From Candidatus Methanoperedens sp. (GTDB lineage: Archaea > Halobacteriota > Methanosarcinia > Methanosarcinales > Methanoperedenaceae), in contig JAJRAP010000160.1 of NCBI GenBank assembly GCA_028679855.1, forward strand, positions 1-8,592: a stretch of DNA of 8,592 nt. The letters are read 5' to 3'. The notes under the pieces were generated by a model. That model searched no databases, was not told the DNA's origin, and saw nothing but the letters and a program-made list of their open reading frames with translations. Made by a program: the position numbers and the translations under genes. This document shows, one piece after another, positions 1-6,193 of the stretch. Within the stretch, counting starts at the first letter, position 1; every line of letters starts with the position of its first letter.

Positions 1-5
1 GAAAT

Positions 6-347
6 ATGCCAGAAGATGATGAGCTTTCACTGATACGGAAAAAGAAACTGCAAGAAATGATAAAAAAGCAGTCTGAAAAAATGACACCAAAACGTGCCAC
101 TGTTATCGAAGTGTTCACCTCTCCCACATGTCCTCACTGTCCGAGGGCACTCTTGATGGCAAAAGAGGTTGCTGCTTCGATGCCCGGGATACAGGTCGTG
201 GAGCAATCAACAGCAACGCCCCAGGGGTTCGCAAAAGCTGCGTTCTACGGCGTCCATGCCGTTCCTACGGTTTTCATTAACGGAAAACGCGCTTTTGTTG
301 GCGCACCGCCTTCAGTCGAGGCGCTGCGGCAAGCGGTACGATCATGA
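6..347 (+). CDS. Thioredoxin/glutaredoxin-fold protein with CPHC active site
   Basis: A 113-residue protein, probably a small cytoplasmic thiol-disulfide oxidoreductase. Residues 33-38 (IEVFTS) form the first strand, and the redox motif C42-P-H-C45 follows in the context SPTCPHCPRA. The cis-proline signature V86-P87-T88 leads into the strand VFINGKRAFVGAP, as expected for a thioredoxin fold. There is no signal peptide or membrane segment. Residues 1-25 precede the fold and form a highly charged helix (DELSLIRKKKLQEM) that resembles N-terminal helices of some archaeal nucleic-acid-associated proteins; its function here is unknown. The ATG lies six bases from the window edge, so the upstream region and any operon partner cannot be seen and a longer start cannot be excluded. 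The gene converges on the minus-strand gene ending at 367. CPHC is typical of glutaredoxin-like small archaeal thioredoxins rather than CGPC thioredoxin; the redox partner cannot be inferred. Confidence 0.85.
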   Translation: MPEDDELSLIRKKKLQEMIKKQSEKMTPKRATVIEVFTSPTCPHCPRALLMAKEVAASMPGIQVVEQSTATPQGFAKAAFYGVHAVPTVFINGKRAFVGAPPSVEALRQAVRS

Positions 348-350
348 CAC

Positions 351-356
351 TTTTTT
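351..356 (+). terminator. T-run terminator after the thioredoxin-like gene
   Basis: Six T residues start three bases after the TGA stop, followed by a further T-rich stretch (cttattatcctt). Archaeal RNA polymerase terminates at such U-tracts without a hairpin. It sits in the 19-base gap before the convergent gene. Confidence 0.4.
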
Positions 357-366
357 CTTATTATCC

Positions 367-831
367 TTACCTGATCTCAAATGGTACGCACTCGATCTCC
401 CCGCCTGTTAGACCATTTAATTCCACTCCACCTTTTACCCCTTTAACTTCAAGCCCATCGAACTCATCAGCCCCGCAGAGTATATCCTGTTCTGGATGTG
501 TCCCTGGAGTTATACTGCAGGAGAGTCGCGTCCTCGGTCCGGCTGAGACCACAACCTTAAGACGCTTAGATGCAGGATGGTTTTTGGGCAGGACAATGAA
601 GGGTGAACCCACCTCACGTATCATATACAACACGCATTTTATTCCATTTATGGTCTTTTCGTCTGTCCCGAAACCAGAAGCTACGAGAAGGTCTTCGGGG
701 TCAAGCGCCAGAATTATCTCCTCTTTTTCTGTCTCAAGGAAAAATTGAGTGTGGTCTCCTGCCTTGACTATGCCCAGCGTCCCTTCCTTTCCCCGCAGCA
801 GAAGCATTTCATCATAGTTCAGAGGGATCAT
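367..831 (-). CDS. Conserved-looking hypothetical protein, 154 aa
   Basis: I do not recognise this family. The frame is open up to 918, but the better start is the ATG at 831-829: it overlaps the TGA of the upstream zinc-ribbon gene as ATGA, and the extra 29 residues of the longer version fall entirely inside that gene. The 154-residue product begins MIPLNYDEMLLLRGKEG. It has no signal peptide or membrane helix and is rich in short hydrophobic strands and glycine turns, especially in the C-terminal 40 residues (GLEVKGVKGGVELNGLTGG), which suggests a mostly beta protein. Four cysteines are scattered (C66, C105, C119, C148) without a CxxC pair. Coupling to the zinc-ribbon gene suggests that the two products act together, but no function can be assigned. 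Stop is TAA at 369-367. Confidence 0.8.
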   Translation of the reverse strand: MIPLNYDEMLLLRGKEGTLGIVKAGDHTQFFLETEKEEIILALDPEDLLVASGFGTDEKTINGIKCVLYMIREVGSPFIVLPKNHPASKRLKVVVSAGPRTRLSCSITPGTHPEQDILCGADEFDGLEVKGVKGGVELNGLTGGEIECVPFEIR

Positions 832-989
832 TCTTCTTTGAACATCAGGCTCACTTTGGTCGAATGGCATGATGGGCACGTCACTTTTTTTCCGACACCT
901 CTGAACTCGTTCTTGCATTCAACGCACTTGTAGAATTTCGCGTTCAGGGTTGTAATCTCGATATTGAACGCATCACCGACACTGCACAT
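828..989 (-). CDS. Small zinc-ribbon protein, 53 aa
   Basis: A short gene read from ATG at 989-987 to TGA at 830-828. The product starts MCSVGDAFNIEI and carries two CxxC knuckles, C22-V-E-C25 and C38-P-S-C41, separated by 12 residues, which is a classic zinc-ribbon arrangement. It ends KVSLMFKEE. A strong Shine-Dalgarno sequence (GGAGGTG, complement of 999-1005) lies nine bases upstream of the ATG, and an archaeal TATA box lies about 25 bases above the presumed transcription start. The stop overlaps the ATG of the next gene as ATGA, so the two are probably translated together. Small single zinc ribbons of this kind often bind nucleic acid or act as subunits of larger complexes; which applies here cannot be told. 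The first knuckle (FYKCVECKNEF) has the look of rubredoxin-like and zinc-ribbon domains. Confidence 0.85.
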   Translation of the reverse strand: MCSVGDAFNIEITTLNAKFYKCVECKNEFRGVGKKVTCPSCHSTKVSLMFKEE

Positions 990-998
990 GTTTTTGTT

Positions 999-1005
999 CA
1001 CCTCC
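999..1005 (-). promoter_or_regulatory. Shine-Dalgarno site of the zinc-ribbon gene
   Basis: The minus strand reads GGAGGTG, a near-perfect anti-16S match, nine bases from the ATG at 989. It is what decides this start and confirms that the 53-codon frame is a real gene. Confidence 0.85.
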
Positions 1006-1041
1006 GCAACATTTGGATCTATACACGTTTAATCATGTTAA

Positions 1042-1053
1042 GGATATATTAAA
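1042..1053 (-). promoter_or_regulatory. TATA-box promoter for the zinc-ribbon operon
   Basis: The minus strand reads TTTAATATATCC, preceded by the purine-rich AGAAAG that could serve as BRE. Transcription would start about 25 bases downstream near 1020, giving a leader of roughly 30 nt that contains the Shine-Dalgarno site. Confidence 0.6.
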
Positions 1054-1090
1054 CTTTCTTCCGGCTTACTTTCACACCGCACACATTAGA

Positions 1091-1097
1091 TTTATAA
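1091..1097 (+). promoter_or_regulatory. TATA-box promoter for hef
   Basis: TTTATAA is centred about 26 bases upstream of the hef ATG at 1120, so transcription should start at or very near the start codon. The transcript is therefore probably leaderless or nearly so; only a weak AAGGGA lies at 1102-1107. It is divergent from the promoter at 1042-1053 within the same 130-base spacer. Confidence 0.55.
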
Positions 1098-1119
1098 TCA
1101 TAAGGGATATTATTAACCG

Positions 1120-3387
1120 ATGAGTGATGTGCAGTATATTAATCATCCTCTTTTAAAGCCGGATACGGTAGAGCAGAGACTATACCAGCTTTCACTGGCA
1201 GGAGAGGCTCTCAAAAAATCCACCCTTGTTGTACTCCCTACCGGGCTCGGTAAGACCATAGTAGCTCTGTTCGTAATGGTTTCTCGCCTTTCGAAAGGAA
1301 AAGTCATGGTACTTTCCCCCACGAAACCTCTTGTTGAGCAACATGCCGCATTTTTCAGGAACGTACTTAACATCCCGTGTGAAGAGGTGGTGCTTTTCAC
1401 AGGCGGCACACCTCCCGGAAAAAGGGCTTTAATGTGGGAAAAAGCAAAGGTCGTAGTATCCACGCCCCAGGTGATCGAGAACGACCTTCTGGCAAAAAAG
1501 ATCGACCTTGAGAATGTCTCATGCATTATCTTTGACGAGGCGCACAGAGCGACAGGGGATTACTCTTATGTGTATATCGGGGAAAAATATGCCCTCCAGG
1601 CTAAAGATCCGCTCGTGCTTGGAATTACTGCAAGCCCGGGTAGTGACCCCTCAAAGATCCAGGAGGTTTGCGCCGCCCTTCACATTCACGCGGTCAAGAT
1701 AAGGACTGACTCCGACCCTGATGTCAGACCGTATGTTTTCGACAAGGATATCGATTGGAGATACGTAGCTATCCCTGTAGAGATAAAAGCGCTAAGGCAG
1801 TTGATGGATAATGTCCACTCTGACAGGCTGAACAAACTGCACGATCTGGGTCTTATCCCTTCCTCGAAGAGATTATCAAAAAGGGAGATGCTTGACCTGC
1901 AGGCGCGCCTTCAGTCGCAGTTACGGCAATTTCCTGACCAGAAGCTCTACCAGGGTATCTCTCTTCTCGCAGAGGTCTTCAAGGTAAGCCATGCCATCGA
2001 GATAGCAGAAACCCAGGGGGTTTCCGCTCTGGAAAAGTATTTTGAGCGGCTTACGAACGAAGCGCTGTCAAAAGGCGGAAGCAAAGCCGCAAAGCGCCTG
2101 ATGGATGACCTTAGCATGCGCCAGGCAGTACACCACCTGGCAAGATGCAACGGCAATAACCCGAAACTGGGGATCGTGAAGGAACTTGTTGAAAAACAGG
2201 TTGCTGCGGCTCCACAATCACGAGTGATCGTTTTTACGAACTACAGGGACACGGCTGAACTTGTCACAGAATCTCTCAAAGAAGTGCCCGGGGTAAAACC
2301 TGTGCGCTTTGTGGGGCAGGCGAGCAGGTACAAAGATACAGGGCTGACGCAGAAACAGCAGGTGGATATCCTCCAGAAATTCAGGGATGGTGAGTATAAT
2401 ACGCTTGTCGCCACATCCGTAGCTGAAGAGGGACTGGATATCCCTGCTACTGATCTCGTTGTGTTCTTTGAGCCTATTCCTTCCGAGATCAGAAGCATCC
2501 AGCGTAAGGGACGAACTGGACGAAAACATGCAGGGCGCGTTGTAATACTCATGGCAAAGGGGTCAAAGGACGAGGCATATCACTGGAGCAGCAACCGGAG
2601 GGAAAAGACTATGCAAAATACCATGAAGAACATGGACCTTGATATTGAAGCAAATACGGATAACAGACTTCCTGCCGCTCAAGATGGGCAAAAGAATTTA
2701 TTGGATTTCCCTCAAAAAACTGAACTTGAACCAGAGAAGGACAAAATAAAAGTTTTCGTTGACCAGAGAGAAATTCGTTCCCATGTGGCGCGCTCGCTTG
2801 AAAAGCTGGGAATGGATATTGTGTTGAATACTATGGAAGTCGGGGATTATGTCGTGAGTGACAGGGTGGGCATTGAGAGAAAAACAGTGGAGGATTTCCT
2901 GAGCACGCTTATGGACGGCAGAGACCTGTTCGGGCAAATTTCAGACCTCAGGCGCACGTTTGACCGCCCTCTTCTCATAATAGAGGGTGAAGGGCTCTAT
3001 ACAACAAGGCAGATCCATCCTAATTCCATCCGCGGCATCCTGTCAAGCATTGCCATTGATTTCGGGGTGCCCATCATCTTCAGCAGGGACGAAGAAGATA
3101 CTGCTGCATTGATAGCAATAATGGCAAAACGAGAACAGACAGATGGGAAGAAGGAGATCAGCCTTCACGGGAAGAAGACATCGCTCACGCTTAAGGAGCA
3201 GCAGGAATACGTCATATCATCCCTTCCAGAGATCGGCCCTGCTGTGGCAAGGAACCTGCTTTTGCATTTTGGCAGGGTGGAGCGTGTGATGAGCGCATCG
3301 CGTGAGGAGCTTATGGAAGTGGGACTTGTGGGTCCCAAGACAGCGGACAGGATAAGGGAAGTGGTGAATGGAGCATATAAGGGGTAG
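1120..3387 (+). CDS. hef: Hef helicase/nuclease (FANCM-XPF family)
   Basis: A 755-residue ATP-dependent DNA helicase fused to an XPF/Mus81-type nuclease, acting in family members on stalled replication forks and branched DNA. The helicase core runs from about residue 15 to 500: Walker A PTGLGKT (40-46), motif II DEAH (139-142), motif III TASPG (170-174), an inserted helical domain around 225-345, motif IV region VIVFTNYRDTA (369-379), and motif VI QRKGRTGR (461-468). A low-complexity linker (about 505-540) follows. The nuclease domain carries the signature GDYVVSDRVGIERKTVEDF (575-593), with D576, E586, R587 and K588 as expected catalytic residues. Tandem helix-hairpin-helix motifs (SLPEIGPAVARNLL and MEVGLVGPKTADRI) end the protein. 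Length and domain order match full-length euryarchaeal Hef. The start is supported by the family-like N-terminus (HPLLKPDTVEQRLYQ). A PCNA-box-like sequence lies in the linker. Confidence 0.97.
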   Translation: MSDVQYINHPLLKPDTVEQRLYQLSLAGEALKKSTLVVLPTGLGKTIVALFVMVSRLSKGKVMVLSPTKPLVEQHAAFFRNVLNIPCEEVVLFTGGTPPGKRALMWEKAKVVVSTPQVIENDLLAKKIDLENVSCIIFDEAHRATGDYSYVYIGEKYALQAKDPLVLGITASPGSDPSKIQEVCAALHIHAVKIRTDSDPDVRPYVFDKDIDWRYVAIPVEIKALRQLMDNVHSDRLNKLHDLGLIPSSKRLSKREMLDLQARLQSQLRQFPDQKLYQGISLLAEVFKVSHAIEIAETQGVSALEKYFERLTNEALSKGGSKAAKRLMDDLSMRQAVHHLARCNGNNPKLGIVKELVEKQVAAAPQSRVIVFTNYRDTAELVTESLKEVPGVKPVRFVGQASRYKDTGLTQKQQVDILQKFRDGEYNTLVATSVAEEGLDIPATDLVVFFEPIPSEIRSIQRKGRTGRKHAGRVVILMAKGSKDEAYHWSSNRREKTMQNTMKNMDLDIEANTDNRLPAAQDGQKNLLDFPQKTELEPEKDKIKVFVDQREIRSHVARSLEKLGMDIVLNTMEVGDYVVSDRVGIERKTVEDFLSTLMDGRDLFGQISDLRRTFDRPLLIIEGEGLYTTRQIHPNSIRGILSSIAIDFGVPIIFSRDEEDTAALIAIMAKREQTDGKKEISLHGKKTSLTLKEQQEYVISSLPEIGPAVARNLLLHFGRVERVMSASREELMEVGLVGPKTADRIREVVNGAYKG

Positions 3388-3554
3388 TCATCTGGCGCAG
3401 ATGTGACAGTAGTATATGGAAGAGGCTTGCCGGATGATTCCTCATCCTCCTCAAATCCGGTTGCATCAGCGCCCACCCGCAGCGCCTCAAGCGGGATTGA
3501 GCCGCCGCCTGCGAATGGATCAACTACGAGCGGTCTTGACCTTGAATTCCTGTA
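3388..3554. other. Spacer between convergent hef and JAMM genes
   Basis: There is no intact gene in these 167 bases. The only recognisable content is the methyltransferase-like fragment at 3462-3539 on the minus strand, listed separately. No clear T-run terminator is visible for either flanking gene. The part from 3388 to 3461 shows nothing recognisable. Confidence 0.6.
3462..3539 (-). pseudogene. Remnant of a DNA methyltransferase SAM-binding motif
   Basis: About 26 codons on the minus strand read PLVV followed by DPFAGGGSIPLEALRVGADA. This closely resembles methyltransferase motif I in large adenine-specific DNA methyltransferases of the DUF1156 type, where DPFAGGG binds S-adenosylmethionine. 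Nothing methyltransferase-like follows: the expected downstream acidic motif (a segment like SDLNP) is replaced by TGFEEDEESSGK, and the frame then runs into the antisense of hef. On the other side it meets the in-frame TAA that ends the JAMM gene. A methyltransferase of this type is several hundred residues long, so this is a scrap of a lost gene. The family call rests on memory of the motif. Confidence 0.55.
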
Positions 3555-4022
3555 TTATGAGACTCCTGTGGGAAAAGTCAGGCGAAACAAGCAGTTCGGG
3601 CGGGAGCATATTGATATTAATGAACATTCCGTCATTTTCACAGCCTTTAAACCGTTATCCCACACATACGCCCTGATCCCATCCGCCCCCGCTATGAGCC
3701 ACACAGAAGGGTCATTTTGCATGGTCTCCCTGTCCCAAAGCGAAGGAACAGCGGATGAAACAGGGTGGGTATGGTACACACCAATGATCTCCTTTTCGTT
3801 TTTCTCGGCCCAGTTCCATGCATCGTAATGTTCTTTCGGGTCAAGTTCAAAGCTTCTCCTGGTTCGCTTCGAATTAGTGATGGGGAGGGCTTTTTCTACA
3901 ATCGCAGTGCTTCCATCCAGTGTGCCGATCAACACGCCGCAGGCTTCATAAGGTTTATGGGCTTCCAGTTCAGATTGTATCGTAGTTAGATCCTTATGGA
4001 ATATCTTAATTTCGTCGATCAT
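3555..4022 (-). CDS. JAMM/MPN-domain metallopeptidase with odd C-terminal tail
   Basis: A 155-residue zinc metallopeptidase of the JAB1/MPN/Mov34 type. The full JAMM signature is present: E26 in EACGVLIG, then H84-T-H86-P, then S94-L-W-D97, which is the spacing H-x-H-x7-S-x2-D. E26, the two histidines and D97 would bind zinc and activate water. Archaeal relatives remove ubiquitin-like small modifier proteins (SAMPs) from targets, but no modifier or E1-like gene is nearby, so the substrate is unknown. The domain appears to end around residue 130 (AYVWDNGLKAVKMTE). The remaining 25 residues (from CSLISICSRPNCLF) do not look like a normal family C-terminus, and beyond the TAA the same frame continues into the methyltransferase scrap. 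The tail is therefore probably read-through into foreign or decayed sequence after loss of the original stop; activity may be intact. Confidence 0.85.
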   Translation of the reverse strand: MIDEIKIFHKDLTTIQSELEAHKPYEACGVLIGTLDGSTAIVEKALPITNSKRTRRSFELDPKEHYDAWNWAEKNEKEIIGVYHTHPVSSAVPSLWDRETMQNDPSVWLIAGADGIRAYVWDNGLKAVKMTECSLISICSRPNCLFRLTFPTGVS

Positions 4023-4052
4023 AAAAATGAATCAATATTAAACTCACCTTAA

Positions 4053-4065
4053 CTTAAAATATATC
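4053..4065 (-). promoter_or_regulatory. TATA-box promoter for the JAMM gene
   Basis: The minus strand reads GATATATTTTAAG. A start about 25 bases downstream falls near 4034, giving a leader of roughly a dozen bases before the ATG at 4022. A GGTGAG at 4043-4048 lies too far upstream of the ATG (about 20 bases) to be a convincing ribosome site. Confidence 0.45.
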
Positions 4066-4071
4066 AAAGGG

Positions 4072-4078
4072 TTTAATA
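4072..4078 (+). promoter_or_regulatory. TATA-box promoter for hemD
   Basis: TTTAATA preceded by CAAAGGG is centred about 32 bases upstream of the hemD ATG. The predicted start near 4100 would leave a leader of only a few bases. No good Shine-Dalgarno is present. It is divergent from the JAMM promoter within the same 84-base spacer. Confidence 0.45.
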
Positions 4079-4106
4079 GTACCGTCATCAGCGTAAAAAG
4101 ATAATC

Positions 4107-4889
4107 ATGAAAGCAATAGCCATAATGAGACCTGCAGGTTATATTGCAGAGTCAATTAAACTTGCTAACTCCATGGGATTCAAAGCGATAACAGCACCCA
4201 TGATAGATGTAGTGGACAAAACCGATGCTAATTTTAAGGGATTCTATGAGCGCATAATGGAGGGGGCAGTGGATTACGTTATATTCACAAGCGCCAACGG
4301 CGTTGAGTTCACGCTCCTGAAACTGAATTCAACAGATGAGTTCATTGATCAGCTCAATCAGACAAGAGTGGTAGCAATCGGACCTAAAACAAAAGACGCA
4401 CTCCTGAAAAACGGGATAAGCGTGAGTCTTATGCCAGATTCCTACAGTTCAGTGGGGCTGGTTGAGATGCTTTCAGGAATTGAGGCAGGAATTGAGGGCT
4501 CGGTTATCGAGATAGCCCGCAGCAGCCACGGCGCACCTGAGCTTGTTAAGGGACTCATCGGGAAAGGTGCTAAGGTGCATGAGATACAGGTGTATGAGAT
4601 TATACGTCCCAGGGATGAGAGGCATGAAAAGCTGATGAAAGAGGCGCTTGCCGGGAAAATAGACATTTTTGCTTTTACAAGTTCTATGATGGTAAGGAAT
4701 TTCATGGCTATTTCAGAAGATATGGGAATAAAAGACGAGATCATAAGGATAATGAATGAAAAGACTGTTGCTGCTATCGGGAAACCTACTTCAGAAACGC
4801 TTTCGGGGTTCGGGGTCAGGGTCGGGATAATGCCGGAGCGCTATACTTTTGAGGAACTGGTTAGGGAATGCAAAGAGAAGGATTGTTGA
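4107..4889 (+). CDS. hemD: Uroporphyrinogen-III synthase
   Basis: A 260-residue enzyme that closes and isomerises hydroxymethylbilane to uroporphyrinogen III, the common precursor of sirohaem, haem, cobamides and coenzyme F430. The family has two Rossmann-like lobes with poorly conserved sequence, and the recognisable landmarks are in order: the N-terminal strand AIMRPAGY (5-12), VIFTSANGVEF (58-68), VVAIGPKTKDAL (88-99), the second-lobe FAFTSSMMVRNF (188-199), VAAIGKPTSETL (221-232), and the terminal helix PERYTFEELV (243-252). Length is normal. No other tetrapyrrole gene is adjacent: it stands alone between a divergent JAMM gene and the convergent thiC, with 35 bases between stops. Regulation is not evident beyond the TATA box. 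The call is secure from the pattern of motifs, although this family can be confused with other HemD-fold proteins. Confidence 0.92.
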   Translation: MKAIAIMRPAGYIAESIKLANSMGFKAITAPMIDVVDKTDANFKGFYERIMEGAVDYVIFTSANGVEFTLLKLNSTDEFIDQLNQTRVVAIGPKTKDALLKNGISVSLMPDSYSSVGLVEMLSGIEAGIEGSVIEIARSSHGAPELVKGLIGKGAKVHEIQVYEIIRPRDERHEKLMKEALAGKIDIFAFTSSMMVRNFMAISEDMGIKDEIIRIMNEKTVAAIGKPTSETLSGFGVRVGIMPERYTFEELVRECKEKDC

Positions 4890-4924
4890 TACCTATTTTG
4901 CTGCAGCATTTCCTTTGAACAAAA

Positions 4925-6193
4925 TCACTTCTTCCCCATTACTTCTCGCATCATCTTTATCGAGCAAAGCTCACTGCACATGCTGCATGTATCTACGTTC
5001 TTGCTCCTTGCATGGATCTTTTTCGCTTTCTCACTATCGATCGCAAGTCTGAACTGCTTATTCCAGTCAAGCTCTTTTCGTGCAAGCGCCATCTCCCTAT
5101 CAACCGCCCGGGCCCTCTCACTGACACCATCCTTTGTCAGGTCTGCCGCATGGGCTGCGATCCTTGTGACAATCGTGCCTTCCCTGATATCATCTTGATC
5201 AGGAAGCGCCAGATGTTCAGCAGGTGTTGTCATACACAGGAAATCAGCTCCATGCATTCCAGCCACAGCGCCCCCTATGGCTGCTGTGATGTGGTCATAC
5301 CCAGGTGCGATATCCGTCACAAGCGGACCGAGAAGATAAAGCGGTGCATTTTCAGTGAGGTGTTTCATCGATGTTACGGAAAGTCCGATCTCGTCTATAG
5401 GAACATGCCCGGGGCCCTCAACAAGAGTCTGTACTCCTGTGGCTCGTGCCCTCTTCACAAGTTCTCCAAGCTGGATGAACTCCTCGAATTTAGCCCTGTC
5501 TGAAGCATCATTTATGCACCCCGGACGCATGCCGTCCCCGAGGCTGATGGTCAACTCGTACTCGTGGGCAAGTTCAAGCAGGTAATCGTATTCCGCATAG
5601 AAAGGGTTCTCCTCGTAATTATGTTTCATCCATGACAGGGTCAATGCGCCGCCCCGGCTAACAACATCGAGTATCCTGTCGCTGTTCTTAAGGCGCCTGA
5701 AAGATTCATGGTTCACACCAGCATGAATGGTCACGAAATCAATGCCGTCTTTTGCATGTATGCGTACTGCGTTGAACATATCATCTGATGTCATTGCTTC
5801 TATACCCTTCCCTGCAGCCTGGTATATTGGAACAGAACCCACGGGTATATTAACAGCGTCAATGATCCTCTTTCGCACAAGGTCGAGGTCGCCACCCGTT
5901 GAAAGGTCCATGATCGTATCAGCGCCGTATTTTTCTGCTGTTATCGCTTTTATGACCTCAGCCTCGATATCAACATAATCCCTCGAAGTTCCGATGTTGG
6001 CGTTGATCTTAGTCCTCATCAATTTACCGATGCCCACCGGATGAGATTTACTGTTGATGCTTTTTGGTATCACGATATGCCCGAGAGCGAGGTATTTCCT
6101 GACATCATCGGCATCTGCTCCCTCATTAACAGCGACGCACTTTATTTCATCGGTCACCAATCCAGCATGCGCTTTTTCCATCAGGGTCGTCAT
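4925..6193 (-). CDS. thiC: Phosphomethylpyrimidine synthase ThiC (archaeal short form)
   Basis: A 422-residue radical-SAM-type enzyme that rearranges aminoimidazole ribotide to hydroxymethylpyrimidine phosphate in thiamine synthesis. Family blocks are present in order: NANIGTS (64-70), MDLSTGGD (95-102), SLGDGMRPG (217-225), EGPGHVP (259-265), [14 protein letters not shown] (289-302) and [12 protein letters not shown] (320-331). The C-terminal iron-sulfur cluster motif is C403-x2-C406-x3-C410 ([12 protein letters not shown]), one residue shorter than the CX2CX4C of proteobacterial ThiC; I believe the short spacing is common in archaeal and clostridial forms. The long N-terminal domain of roughly 600-residue bacterial enzymes is absent, as usual in archaea. 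The ATG overlaps the herA stop as ATGA, so translation is probably coupled. A ThiC paralogue, 5-hydroxybenzimidazole synthase (BzaF), acts on the same substrate for the cobamide lower ligand and is an alternative I cannot exclude by eye. No TPP riboswitch is visible upstream. Confidence 0.93.
   Translation of the reverse strand: MTTLMEKAHAGLVTDEIKCVAVNEGADADDVRKYLALGHIVIPKSINSKSHPVGIGKLMRTKINANIGTSRDYVDIEAEVIKAITAEKYGADTIMDLSTGGDLDLVRKRIIDAVNIPVGSVPIYQAAGKGIEAMTSDDMFNAVRIHAKDGIDFVTIHAGVNHESFRRLKNSDRILDVVSRGGALTLSWMKHNYEENPFYAEYDYLLELAHEYELTISLGDGMRPGCINDASDRAKFEEFIQLGELVKRARATGVQTLVEGPGHVPIDEIGLSVTSMKHLTENAPLYLLGPLVTDIAPGYDHITAAIGGAVAGMHGADFLCMTTPAEHLALPDQDDIREGTIVTRIAAHAADLTKDGVSERARAVDREMALARKELDWNKQFRLAIDSEKAKKIHARSKNVDTCSMCSELCSIKMMREVMGKK

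Noticed and set aside
832..918. Upstream 29-codon extension of the 154-residue gene
   Set aside because: It lies wholly within the zinc-ribbon gene in another frame, and no ribosome site precedes the ATG at 918. The ATGA junction at 831 is the better start.
3165..3476. Minus-strand frame across the hef 3' end
   Set aside because: Only the part beyond hef (the methyltransferase scrap) looks like protein; the rest is the antisense of the helix-hairpin-helix region.
3388..4022. JAMM gene as part of a ubiquitin-like defence operon with the methyltransferase
   Set aside because: The methyltransferase is only a short fragment, and no E1, E2 or ubiquitin-like gene is present. JAMM proteins of this size are common archaeal housekeeping genes.
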